41,343 nt of DNA, from contig NZ_NOJY02000026.1 in NCBI RefSeq assembly GCF_002250835.2, forward strand, positions 1-41,343. The letters are read 5' to 3'. The notes under the pieces were generated by a model. It was not told the origin of the DNA. It was given only the letters and a program-made list of their open reading frames with translations, and made no database searches. Positions within the stretch are counted from its first letter, which is position 1. Every line of letters begins with the position of its first letter. The stretch comes from Romboutsia weinsteinii. Its GTDB lineage: Bacteria; Bacillota; Clostridia; Peptostreptococcales; Peptostreptococcaceae. The translations under genes were made by a program, and so were the position numbers. This document shows, piece after piece, positions 26,169 to 33,975 of the stretch.

Positions 26169-28169
26169 ATGGGGAAAAAAGTTAAAAAAATATCTATCTT
26201 GGTACTAAGCATTATTTTAAGTTCAGTACTTATTATAGGATGTTCAAATGGGGATAAAGCTAGTGAAATATTAACTAAATACCAATCTTCATGGATAGCA
26301 AAGAATTATGAAGGTATGTATGAATTGTTAAGTAGTGATTCGAAAGAATATATATCTAAAGAAGATTTTGTAAAAAAATATAACAATATATACTCAGCTA
26401 TAGGCGCAAACAATATAAAGATTAAACTCTTAGAAGAGAATAAAAGCTCAGATGAGATAAACTTCTCTCTATCTATGAATACTATATTAGGTGATATGAA
26501 ATTTGATGATTTTAAAGTTAATATAGTAAAAGAAGATAAAGATTATAAGATAAAATGGGATGAAAGCTTAATATTCCCTCAAATGATTGAAGGAGATAAG
26601 GTAAGAGTACAAAATGAACATGCTAAAAGAGGGAGTATATTTGATAGAAATGATGAATTATTAGCAGGCAATGGAATAGTTAAGCTGATAGGTATACATC
26701 CAAGTATTTTTGAAACAAATAAAGACGAAAAAATTAAAAATATAGCTTCTATATTAGATATAAGTGAAGAAGTAATATCAAAAAAGCTTGATGCAAATTC
26801 AAATCCAGAACATCTTGTTGAAGTAGTAAGTATATCCTCAGATGAGGCTGATAAAATAAATGAATTAGTTGGCATAAAAGGTGTAAAGGTATTAGATAAA
26901 AATTCAAGAATATATGCTAAGGGAGAGGCTACAGGTAACTTAGTTGGATATATTGGAGCAATAACATCAGAAGAACTTGAAAAAGGTGAAGGTAAGGGAT
27001 ATAGCTCATCAAGTCTGATTGGCAAAGGTGGTCTAGAAAAAGTATATGACGATAAATTAAGAGGTAGCGATGGTGGTCATATATACATAGAAAGAGGAGA
27101 TGAACAGATTACTGTTTCAAAAAAGGAAGCTAAAAATGGTGAAGATATAAAACTTTCTATAGATTTAGGATTACAAACAAAAATATATAGTGAAATGAAT
27201 AGAGAAAAAGGAGCATCAACGGCAATAGACCCAAAAACTGGAGAGGTATTAGCAATGGTAAGTTCGCCATCTTATGATTCAAACACACTAGTTACATATA
27301 CAAGTAAGACACAAGCTGATGTATGGAAGCAAAGTGAAAAAGCTGAATTTAATAATAGGGCAAATGATGTTTATTCTCCAGGATCTACTATGAAATTAAT
27401 AACAGCTGCAATAGGTTTAGAATCAGGGGCAATAAATCCTGACGACGCAATGAATATAGATGGACTAAATTGGCAAAAAAGTAGCTCATGGGGTGACTAT
27501 AAGATAACTAGGGTAAAAGATAAATCACCTATAAATTTAAAAGATGCAATGAAATATTCAGACAATATATATTTTGCAGATAAGGCAATAAAAGTTGGAT
27601 CAGAGACATTTGTCAATAAATCGAAAGATTTTGGAATAGGTGAAGATATGAAGTTTGAATATCCTATGGCAAAATCACAAATATCAAATGATGGAAGTCT
27701 AGAAAAAGAAATACTACTTGCAGATACAGGATATGGTCAAGGAGAAGTATTGATGAGTCCACTGGATGTAGCTCTTGCATACTCTGCGATTGGAAATGAG
27801 GGCAATATAATGCAACCAAGGCTTGTTGTAAGCAAAAATAATGAGCCAAAGGTTTGGAAAAAAGCTATAGATAATAAATATTTACCAGTATTAGTAGATT
27901 CGTGTCTGTCAGTTGTAAATGATGAGGATGGAGCAGCTACTGATGCAAAAATAGAAGGAATTAATATTGCGGGAAAAACAGGGACTGCAGAAATAAAAAA
28001 TAGTAAAGAAGATACAAGTGGAAGCGAAAATGGTTGGTTTGTAGCTTTAAACACTGATGATTCTAAGATCGTAGTATCAATGATTATTGAAGATGTAAAG
28101 TCTAAGGGTGGGAGCACATATGTAGTTCCCAAGGTGAAGAATGCTATGCAATACTACCTAACTAGATAG
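26169..28169 (+). CDS. MecA-like class B penicillin-binding protein, lipoprotein form
   Basis: The 666-residue protein has a lipoprotein signal with lipobox LIIGC (Cys25), a MecA_N/NTF2-like domain (about 35-140), a PBP dimerisation domain (about 150-330; RGSIFDRND, GLEKVYDDKLRG) and a transpeptidase domain with Ser406-Thr-Met-Lys409, Ser464-Asp-Asn466 and Lys603-Thr-Gly605. Length, domain order and spacing match S. aureus PBP2a (MecA, 668 residues) very closely; the two differ in sequence, and this is not mecA itself. It cross-links peptidoglycan outside the membrane. PBPs of this group often have low beta-lactam affinity, but that is not readable from sequence. It is monocistronic, with a strong AGGAGGGG site and its own terminator; see the ECF-like promoter upstream. 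Confidence 0.93.
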   Translation: MGKKVKKISILVLSIILSSVLIIGCSNGDKASEILTKYQSSWIAKNYEGMYELLSSDSKEYISKEDFVKKYNNIYSAIGANNIKIKLLEENKSSDEINFSLSMNTILGDMKFDDFKVNIVKEDKDYKIKWDESLIFPQMIEGDKVRVQNEHAKRGSIFDRNDELLAGNGIVKLIGIHPSIFETNKDEKIKNIASILDISEEVISKKLDANSNPEHLVEVVSISSDEADKINELVGIKGVKVLDKNSRIYAKGEATGNLVGYIGAITSEELEKGEGKGYSSSSLIGKGGLEKVYDDKLRGSDGGHIYIERGDEQITVSKKEAKNGEDIKLSIDLGLQTKIYSEMNREKGASTAIDPKTGEVLAMVSSPSYDSNTLVTYTSKTQADVWKQSEKAEFNNRANDVYSPGSTMKLITAAIGLESGAINPDDAMNIDGLNWQKSSSWGDYKITRVKDKSPINLKDAMKYSDNIYFADKAIKVGSETFVNKSKDFGIGEDMKFEYPMAKSQISNDGSLEKEILLADTGYGQGEVLMSPLDVALAYSAIGNEGNIMQPRLVVSKNNEPKVWKKAIDNKYLPVLVDSCLSVVNDEDGAATDAKIEGINIAGKTGTAEIKNSKEDTSGSENGWFVALNTDDSKIVVSMIIEDVKSKGGSTYVVPKVKNAMQYYLTR

Positions 28170-28177
28170 CTATTAAT

Positions 28178-28214
28178 AAAAATGACGAATTCAATTGAGT
28201 TCGCCATTTTTAAT
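28178..28214 (+). terminator. Intrinsic terminator after the PBP gene
   Basis: Stem 28178-28191 with 28198-28211, one A-C mismatch, followed by T-rich sequence. Confidence 0.75.
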
Positions 28215-28277
28215 TATACAAGTAAAAAGCAACAGAAATTATAAATATAAAAGAACAACTAAAGTGAATAATTGAAG

Positions 28278-28286
28278 CATAAAATA
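28278..28286 (+). promoter_or_regulatory. Weak match to a SigE/SigK -10 element before the collagen-like gene
   Basis: CATAAAATA at 28278-28286 fits the mother-cell sigma -10 form CATAnnnTA. A convincing -35 at the right distance is lacking, so this is only a pointer to sporulation-time expression. Confidence 0.25.
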
Positions 28287-28315
28287 ATATAGAGTATAAA
28301 GAGGGGGGATTTAGG

Positions 28316-30211
28316 ATGAAAAATATTTTACTCTATGCAGATAATGATACTTTTATTTCGAAGAAGTATCCAAATAAAAACTTTAGTTCGTCGGAACATC
28401 TATTAGTTGGAAAGATTTGTTATGGAAACTCTGTAGAGGAAGATCTAATATCATTAATTCAAATTAATATACCATATATACTGAAATGTAAAAAAATAAT
28501 AAAGGCAGAGCTATTTATATATTTAAACTCAGATAAATTTTATGAAAATGTAGATGGTGTGAAAATTCAAGTGGGGAAAATTAAGAATGGATACAATCCA
28601 GATACTGTATCTTGGAATGATAGTATAGCCATAAGGAAATTAGATATATATTCTTTTGTCAATAAAAATGATATATATAGCTATGTATGTATTGATATAA
28701 AAGATATCATTAATATGTGGATTGAAGATGAATTTAGTAACCATGGTTTAGCTTTATTATCGGAGTCTTCAGGTGCTATATTACAGTTCTCATCAAGTAG
28801 GGAAAATAAGAGGCCTTATATAGAGATAGATTATGAGGATGATTGTTGTTGTGATTGTAGACCAGTTGGAATAACAGGTCCTACTGGACCAACAGGACCG
28901 AGAGGTAGTACGGGTCCAGCGGGTCCAAGGGGTGCAACTGGAGAGAGAGGCACTACTGGTTCAACAGGTATGCAAGGTTTAAGAGGGCCATCAGGGCCAG
29001 TAGGAGCAAGAGGAGTCACTGGGCCTACAGGTCCGCAAGGAGAAAGAGGAGCTAGAGGGCTAATTGGACCACAAGGTCCAAGGGGAGAAAGGGGTGTGAC
29101 GGGTTCAACTGGAGAGCGAGGTGCAACTGGGGCCACAGGTCAATCAGGTGTAACGGGACCAACAGGCTTAAGAGGAAGCACAGGACCGACAGGACCAACA
29201 GGCTTAAGAGGAAGCACAGGACCAACAGGATCGACAGGTCAACAAGGTTTAAGAGGAGCAACAGGACCACAAGGAGTAACTGGAGAAAGAGGGCAGACAG
29301 GAGTAACAGGACCACAAGGAGTAACAGGACCACAAGGAGTAACAGGACCACAAGGAGTAACAGGTCAACAAGGTCTTAGAGGAGCAACAGGTCCAAGAGG
29401 TCTAATCGGTCCGCAAGGGCCAAGAGGAGAAAGAGGTGTAACCGGATCAACTGGAGAAACAGGCCCACAAGGTCCGAGAGGATTAGTAGGGCCACAAGGA
29501 CCAAGAGGAGTAACTGGCTTAACAGGAGCAACAGGTCCACAAGGATTAAGAGGCGTAACTGGAGCAACAGGAGTAACAGGTTCTCAGGGTCTAAGAGGAG
29601 CAACCGGAAGCACAGGAGTAACAGGTCCACAAGGTCTAAGAGGAGTAACCGGAAGCACTGGGGTAACAGGTCCACAAGGTATTAGAGGTGAAACCGGAGC
29701 AACAGGAAGTACAGGTGCGCAAGGACCGACAGGTTTACAGGGGCCAACTGGTCCGACACAAGTTTCATCGCAGCCGATAGCAAATTTTATAAAAAATGCT
29801 CCTTCGCCACAAGTTTTACAAAATGGAACTATAATATCTGATTGGATAGCTTTATTTGGAAATAGTTCTTCTATACAGGTAAACTCTCAAGGAGTATTTA
29901 CATTACAAGAAGCAGGGGTATATTGCTTTTCTATTACGGTTTCAGTAAGCCCTGGATCATCTAGTATAAATGAGTATTCTTTCGCGATTGTATTTCCGCA
30001 ATTACTTAGAGGGTTTGATTTAATTGGAATAAGACCAGGTCCTGGAGCAGGAGGAGTATTAACAGGAACTTTTGTAGCTGCTTTCAATGCTGGAACAAAT
30101 TTTGTAATTCAAAATACTAGTTCAGTGCAGGTAGCAATAGTTAATGGGAATACTTCTGGTACAGCAGCTGGCGTAACTGTATTTAGAATAGCAGATCAAA
30201 AAGATGCATAA
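28316..30211 (+). CDS. BclA-type collagen-like protein with DNRLRE-like N-terminal and jelly-roll C-terminal domains
   Basis: The 631-residue protein has three parts. Residues 1-175 resemble a DNRLRE domain ([27 protein letters not shown].., [18 protein letters not shown]), a beta-sandwich found in surface and carbohydrate-active proteins. A Cys cluster follows (Cys177, 178, 179, 181). Residues 185-481 are 99 uninterrupted G-X-Y triplets, rich in [12 protein letters not shown] and GER, which would form a collagen-like triple helix with many Thr residues for O-glycosylation. Residues about 490-631 form a C1q/TNF-like jelly roll as in BclA proteins, a trimerisation head. There is no Sec signal peptide, as in spore-coat/exosporium proteins made in the mother cell. 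The ribosome binding site contains six G residues. Spore-surface location is inferred. Confidence 0.88.
   Translation: MKNILLYADNDTFISKKYPNKNFSSSEHLLVGKICYGNSVEEDLISLIQINIPYILKCKKIIKAELFIYLNSDKFYENVDGVKIQVGKIKNGYNPDTVSWNDSIAIRKLDIYSFVNKNDIYSYVCIDIKDIINMWIEDEFSNHGLALLSESSGAILQFSSSRENKRPYIEIDYEDDCCCDCRPVGITGPTGPTGPRGSTGPAGPRGATGERGTTGSTGMQGLRGPSGPVGARGVTGPTGPQGERGARGLIGPQGPRGERGVTGSTGERGATGATGQSGVTGPTGLRGSTGPTGPTGLRGSTGPTGSTGQQGLRGATGPQGVTGERGQTGVTGPQGVTGPQGVTGPQGVTGQQGLRGATGPRGLIGPQGPRGERGVTGSTGETGPQGPRGLVGPQGPRGVTGLTGATGPQGLRGVTGATGVTGSQGLRGATGSTGVTGPQGLRGVTGSTGVTGPQGIRGETGATGSTGAQGPTGLQGPTGPTQVSSQPIANFIKNAPSPQVLQNGTIISDWIALFGNSSSIQVNSQGVFTLQEAGVYCFSITVSVSPGSSSINEYSFAIVFPQLLRGFDLIGIRPGPGAGGVLTGTFVAAFNAGTNFVIQNTSSVQVAIVNGNTSGTAAGVTVFRIADQKDA
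29161..29223. repeat. 27-nt exact repeat pair in the collagen-like region, 36-nt period
   Basis: The same 27 bases (starting AACAGGCTTAAGAGG) occur at 29161-29187 and 29197-29223. They encode [13 protein letters not shown] triplets and are prone to change copy number. Confidence 0.9.
29309..29362. repeat. 18-nt tandem repeat, three exact copies, in the collagen-like region
   Basis: GGACCACAAGGAGTAACA (GPQGVT) occurs three times in a row without a change. In-frame expansion or loss would lengthen or shorten the stalk by six residues per unit. Confidence 0.95.
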
Positions 30212-30271
30212 GAATAAAATTAAATAAATTAAATAACTAATACATTTATAAAACAATATGAGATTATATAG

Positions 30272-30313
30272 AATGAGTACTGCAAAATTGTTGATTTTCA
30301 GTACTCATTTTTA
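30272..30313 (+). terminator. Intrinsic terminator of the collagen-like gene
   Basis: AATGAGTACTG (30272-30282) pairs with CAGTACTCATT (30299-30309), with a further AAAAT/ATTTT inner stem and a T-run. Confidence 0.85.
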
Positions 30314-30332
30314 TTCGCAATTTAATATTTTA

Positions 30333-30447
30333 CACAAAAAAAGATAGTTTAAAACTATCTTTGTATAAAGTCGAAATCGTTATGGGGGGACGATGTTCGA
30401 CGAGTTACTAAGACAATATATATCTTCCGTGGATATATATTGTCTTA
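30333..30447 (-). ncRNA. Candidate small RNA with a C-run loop and its own terminator
   Basis: Read on the minus strand there are three hairpins in a row. First, a 16-bp perfect stem (30447-30432 with 30424-30409). Second, a stem of TCGAA plus ATCGT with ACGAT plus TTCGA (30400-30371, one bulge) whose 9-base loop is CCCCCCATA. Third, AAAGATAGTTT/AAACTATCTTT (30362-30340) followed by seven T on the minus strand, a proper intrinsic terminator in that direction only. This is the usual plan of Firmicute small RNAs that pair with G-rich ribosome binding sites through a C-rich loop. It is convergent with the collagen-like gene. No clear promoter was found, so the 5' end is uncertain and may lie further right. 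Confidence 0.45.
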
Positions 30448-30473
30448 TATATGAAAGAAAAATTTTGAATATT

Positions 30474-30524
30474 CTAAGATGACTGTATGTCATATCTAAG
30501 ATGATCTATGATAAAACTAAGATG
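30474..30524. repeat. Three CTAAGATG direct repeats at about two helical turns spacing
   Basis: CTAAGATG occurs at 30474-30481, 30496-30503 and 30517-30524, spaced 22 and 21 bases. Such spacing puts all three on one face of the helix, as in regulator binding arrays; they lie upstream of the candidate minus-strand RNA. Confidence 0.6.
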
Positions 30525-30952
30525 TAATTATGTCTGTATTAAATGTCGAAATGTCGTGTCTATAATGTCTAGTAACGTGTCAAAACCGAGCTAAAAGGGT
30601 TGCGAATTGAATGATTATATTTACTATATTCGCTATTAAAATATTCTTTTGTTGTCTCGAACTTTAATGTCTATAAATATAATACTATTTTTCTACAAAA
30701 TATACCATATTAAAAATAAAGTTTTATATAAAAAACAATTTATATATTAAAATATTTTATATTTCACTTGATAAGTTACAAATAACCATATTATAAAATG
30801 AATTTATCTGATATTATAATAATAAGTCGAAAAAAGTAAATGGATGATCTAGTAAGGGGATATTTATTAATAAAAAATATATGTATAAGATAAGTAAATA
30901 ATGGAAATATTAAAAGTATAAGAAAATTATTTTATTCAGGGGGTACTTAAAT

Positions 30953-31141
30953 ATGGTTACAGTTTTAAGAACAAATGGTATTAATACACTTATAAAAAGA
31001 GAAGATAGTATGGTGGTAGGAAGTAATACATATAAAACGGCTAGATATCAGATGAAAATAGAAGGAACAGATTATACGAGAGATTTACATGGAGCTAGAG
31101 AAGAAGATATAATAAAAATCTTTGAGAATAGATTCATATAA
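30953..31141 (+). CDS. Small conserved-looking protein of unknown function
   Basis: The product has 62 residues, no membrane segment and no signal peptide. The sequence MVTVLRTNGINTLIKRED then SNTYKTARYQMKIEG looks like a small mixed alpha/beta fold with a hydrophobic strand, a charged turn and a C-terminal helix (REEDIIKIFENRFI). No family is recognised. It is supported as a real gene by a strong GGGGG ribosome binding site, coding-like codon use and a near-perfect terminator directly after the stop. It is monocistronic. Confidence 0.75.
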   Translation: MVTVLRTNGINTLIKREDSMVVGSNTYKTARYQMKIEGTDYTRDLHGAREEDIIKIFENRFI

Positions 31142-31155
31142 TTAAATATACTATA

Positions 31156-31193
31156 AAAAGACGATATCATTTAAATTTGATATCGTCTTTTGA
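31156..31193 (+). terminator. Intrinsic terminator after the 62-residue gene
   Basis: A 14-bp perfect stem (31156-31169 with 31178-31191), 8-base loop, T-run. Confidence 0.85.
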
Positions 31194-31296
31194 ATTTCAG
31201 ATAATTGTAAAAAAAATAAAATTTGTATATAATTATAAAATAAAATAAATTTTAATAAATATAAAACGGGTGATTTAAGAACACATGGAGGTTATT

Positions 31297-32001
31297 ATGT
31301 CAAATGTTCAAAATGACTCATCAAAGTCGTTGGGAGAGATAGCATCAGAAAAGATTATTAAATTAATTATAGATAATGATTGGAATGTAGGAGATAAGCT
31401 GCCAAATGAATACGAACTTGCCGAACAGCTTAATGTTGGTAGAAGTACTATTAGAGAGGCAATAAAGTCATTGACATCAAGAAATATTTTAGAAATTAGA
31501 AGAGGCGCGGGTACATTTATTTCTCAAAAATGTGGTATATCTGATGATCCATTAGGATTGACATTTGTAAAAGATAAGTACAAATTAGCTCTTGATTTAT
31601 TAGAAATAAGATTTATGATTGAGCCACAGATTGCATCAATCGCAGCACTCAAAGCAACTAAAGAAGATATAGATCATATGACAACATTATGTAATGAGGT
31701 AGAAGAACTTATCTTAAAAAATGAGCCACATATGGATAAAGATATAGAGTTTCATAGAGCGATAGCAAGTAGTAGTCAAAATATTGTTACTACTAATCTA
31801 GTGCCTATCATCAATAGCTCAATTGCTATATTTATGGATATAACAAATATGCAACTACGACAAGAAACTATAGATACGCATAGAGAAATATTAAATGCTA
31901 TAATAGATCGTGATGCTAATGCAGCTCATGATGCTATGCTTTTACATTTAGTACATAATCGTAGAAATATAAAACAAGTAATCAGAGACAACAAAATATA
32001 A
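31297..32001 (+). CDS. FadR-subfamily GntR transcriptional regulator
   Basis: The 234-residue protein has a GntR winged helix (about 10-75: VGDKLPNEYELAEQLNVGRS, TIREAIKSL, RRGAGTFIS) and an FCD ligand domain (about 90-225) with the metal/effector-binding set seen in DKDIEFHRAIA and the final LLHLVHNRR. The start is the ATG at 31297, since GGAGG lies 6-10 bases upstream and the in-frame ATG at 31285 has no site. It directly precedes the sugar-acid operon and is co-directional with it. It most likely represses that operon through the palindromes at 32146-32198, with a sugar acid or KDG-type intermediate as inducer. The operator-effector link is inferred. Confidence 0.9.
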   Translation: MSNVQNDSSKSLGEIASEKIIKLIIDNDWNVGDKLPNEYELAEQLNVGRSTIREAIKSLTSRNILEIRRGAGTFISQKCGISDDPLGLTFVKDKYKLALDLLEIRFMIEPQIASIAALKATKEDIDHMTTLCNEVEELILKNEPHMDKDIEFHRAIASSSQNIVTTNLVPIINSSIAIFMDITNMQLRQETIDTHREILNAIIDRDANAAHDAMLLHLVHNRRNIKQVIRDNKI

Positions 32002-32008
32002 AATGATA

Positions 32009-32046
32009 AAATACATCTGCTCTATATTATAGTAGATGTATTTTTT
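32009..32046 (+). terminator. Terminator of the regulator gene, built from operator half-sites
   Basis: AAATACATCT (32009-32018) pairs with AGATGTATTT (32034-32043), followed by T residues. Nine of these ten bases, AAATACATC, plus the central T, equal the half-site found in the operators at 32146 and 32178. Confidence 0.75.
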
Positions 32047-32140
32047 ATTGGAAAAATCAATCTATCAAACAAAAAACATATGATGAATTTTGATTTTAGT
32101 AATTTAGGAAAAAGATTTTTTACTTAAGTTAATAAAAATA

Positions 32141-32169
32141 TTGTCTAAATACATCTGACGTGTTATTAT
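32141..32169 (+). promoter_or_regulatory. Candidate sigma-A promoter of the sugar-acid operon
   Basis: TTGTCT (32141-32146), a 17-base spacer and TATTAT (32164-32169). One operator lies between -35 and -10 and the other just after the expected start point near 32176. Confidence 0.5.
32146..32165. promoter_or_regulatory. Operator 1 (imperfect palindrome) for the FadR-type regulator
   Basis: TAAATACATC, T, GACGTGTTA. The left arm is identical to that of operator 2 and the right arm has two changes. It covers the spacer of the candidate promoter. Confidence 0.6.
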
Positions 32170-32177
32170 TATCAATA

Positions 32178-32198
32178 TAAATACATCTGATGTATTTA
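32178..32198. promoter_or_regulatory. Operator 2 (perfect 10+1+10 palindrome) for the FadR-type regulator
   Basis: TAAATACATC, T, GATGTATTTA is a perfect inverted repeat around one central base at 32188. It lies 32 bases downstream of operator 1 (three helical turns) and 36 bases before the dehydratase start, in the position of a repressor roadblock. Confidence 0.75.
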
Positions 32199-32233
32199 GC
32201 GTTAGAATTTTTAATGATTTGAGGAGAAGAGAT

Positions 32234-33949
32234 ATGATTAGTCAAGAAATTAGAAAAATTGCACCAGAGATGGATCCTCTTCGTAGAGGAATGGGATGGG
32301 AAGTTGAAGACCTATCTAAGCCACAAATTATAATAGAAAGTACTTTTGGAGATAGCCATCCAGGGAGTGCACATCTTTTGAATTTCGCTAATAATGCGGT
32401 ATCAGGAGTTTCTAATATGGGAGGAAAAGCCGCTAGATATTTTGCAACAGATATATGCGACGGAATGGCTCAAGGTCATGACGGTATAAATTACTCTTTA
32501 GTTTCAAGAGATACAATAGCATCATTAATAGAAATTCATGCAAATGCAACACCATTTGATGCAGGAGTATTTATCTCAAGTTGTGATAAGGGAGTGCCAT
32601 CACATCTGATGGCTATAGGCAGAATCAACATACCTTCTATTGTGGTTACAGGTGGGGTAATGGAGGCTGGACCAAACTTATTAACATTAGAGCAAATAGG
32701 TATGTATAGTGCAATGTACCAACGTGGGGAAATAACAAAAGAAGAATTAACGTACTATAAACACAATGCATGTCCATCTTGTGGAGCATGTTCATTTATG
32801 GGAACTGCATCTACTATGCAAGTAATGGCAGAAGCACTTGGGCTAATGTTACCAGGAAGTTCACTAATGCCAGCTACATGTGAAGATTTACAAAAAGTTT
32901 CTATAGAGGCTGGTAAACAAGCTGTTAAGTTGGCTAAGATGAAATTAAAGCCTAGAGATATGGTAACTATTAAGTCTTTTGAAAACGCTATTATTGTTCA
33001 TGCAGCAATATCGGGATCTAGTAACTCGTTACTACATATACCTGCGATTGCAAATGAATTTGGATTAGAACTTGATGCAGAAGCATTTGATAGAATACAT
33101 AGATATGCTCCATATTTACTAAATATACGTCCAGCTGGAAAATGGCCTGCAGAATACTTCTATTATGCTGGTGGGGTGCCTGCAATAATGGAAGAAGTTA
33201 AGCACTTACTTCATTTAGATGTTATGACTGTTACGGGAAAAACGCTAGGTGAGAATTTAGAAGATCTAAAAAATAATGGATATTATGAAAGATGTAATAC
33301 TTACCTTGAAAAAGTAGGACTAACTAGAGAAGATGTGATACGACCACTAAGCAATCCTATTGGAACTAATGGAGCAATAGCAATACTAGAAGGAAATCTT
33401 GCACCAGAAGGAGCTGTAGTAAAGCATTCTGCAGTACCAAAAGAAATGCATAAAGCTATACTAAAAGCGAAACCTTTTGATAGTGAAGAAGAAGCTATAG
33501 ATGCGGTTATTAAAAAGGTAATACGTCCTGGAGATGCAGTTATTATAAGATACGAGGGGCCAAAGGGGAGCGGAATGCCTGAAATGTTCTATACAACAGA
33601 GGCTATAGCATCTGATGAAGAATTAAGCTCAACTATAGCTTTAATAACTGATGGAAGGTTCTCAGGTGCATCTAAAGGACCAGCTATAGGTCATGTTTCA
33701 CCAGAGGCAGCGGTAGGAGGTCCTATTGCGTTAGTTGAAGAAGATGATTTAATAGAAATAGATATAGAAAATAGAATATTAGAAGTTATTGGTGTAAAAG
33801 GAGAAAAACTTAACAAAGAGGAAGTATCAAAAATATTTGAAGAACGTAAAAAGAGCTGGACACCAAAAGAAGAGAAGTATAAGTCAGGAATACTAAGTAT
33901 ATTCTCAAAGAATGCAGTATCTCCGATGAAGGGTGGATACATGAAATAA
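32234..33949 (+). CDS. IlvD/Edd-family dehydratase, probable sugar-acid (gluconate-type) dehydratase
   Basis: The 571-residue protein belongs to the IlvD/Edd iron-sulfur dehydratases. Visible marks are Cys117 in SSCDKGVPSH, Cys180/183/186 in CPSCGACSFMGTAST, NPIGTNGAIAILEGNLAPEGAV, and TDGRFSGASKGPAIGHVSPEAAVGG near the C-terminus. Members include dihydroxyacid dehydratase (IlvD), phosphogluconate dehydratase (Edd) and gluconate/xylonate/galactonate dehydratases. The neighbours (gluconate-type permease, KDPG aldolase, KDG kinase) point to dehydration of an unphosphorylated aldonate to KDG; branched-chain genes are absent. Gluconate dehydration is an established clostridial route. The ATG at 32234 is chosen for its GAGGAG site, not the TTG at 32219. 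The exact sugar acid is not known. Confidence 0.88.
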   Translation: MISQEIRKIAPEMDPLRRGMGWEVEDLSKPQIIIESTFGDSHPGSAHLLNFANNAVSGVSNMGGKAARYFATDICDGMAQGHDGINYSLVSRDTIASLIEIHANATPFDAGVFISSCDKGVPSHLMAIGRINIPSIVVTGGVMEAGPNLLTLEQIGMYSAMYQRGEITKEELTYYKHNACPSCGACSFMGTASTMQVMAEALGLMLPGSSLMPATCEDLQKVSIEAGKQAVKLAKMKLKPRDMVTIKSFENAIIVHAAISGSSNSLLHIPAIANEFGLELDAEAFDRIHRYAPYLLNIRPAGKWPAEYFYYAGGVPAIMEEVKHLLHLDVMTVTGKTLGENLEDLKNNGYYERCNTYLEKVGLTREDVIRPLSNPIGTNGAIAILEGNLAPEGAVVKHSAVPKEMHKAILKAKPFDSEEEAIDAVIKKVIRPGDAVIIRYEGPKGSGMPEMFYTTEAIASDEELSSTIALITDGRFSGASKGPAIGHVSPEAAVGGPIALVEEDDLIEIDIENRILEVIGVKGEKLNKEEVSKIFEERKKSWTPKEEKYKSGILSIFSKNAVSPMKGGYMK

Positions 33950-33975
33950 ATTAATGGTTAAGAGGGGATAAAACA

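Larger units (their letters stand above)
30212..30952. other. 741-base gap without protein genes
   Basis: This is the longest gene-free stretch in the window. It holds the terminator of the collagen-like gene, a candidate minus-strand small RNA (30333-30447), three CTAAGATG direct repeats (30474-30524), several scattered TGTC words at 30531-30671, a GCGAAT/ATTCGC inverted repeat (30602-30633), then very AT-rich DNA with no clear feature up to the ribosome binding site of the next gene. Confidence 0.8.

Noticed and set aside
28831..29675. Long minus-strand open frames opposite the collagen region (Leu/Pro-rich)
   Set aside because: They are shadows of the GGN repeat codons, with no ribosome binding site and low-complexity products.
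28868..29758. CRISPR-like short repeats
   Set aside because: The repeats are in-frame GXY codons of a collagen-like protein, with irregular period and no spacers.
30340..30447. Small RNA on the plus strand
   Set aside because: On the plus strand the last hairpin comes first and has only three T after it, while the minus strand gives a seven-T terminator at the end of the structure.
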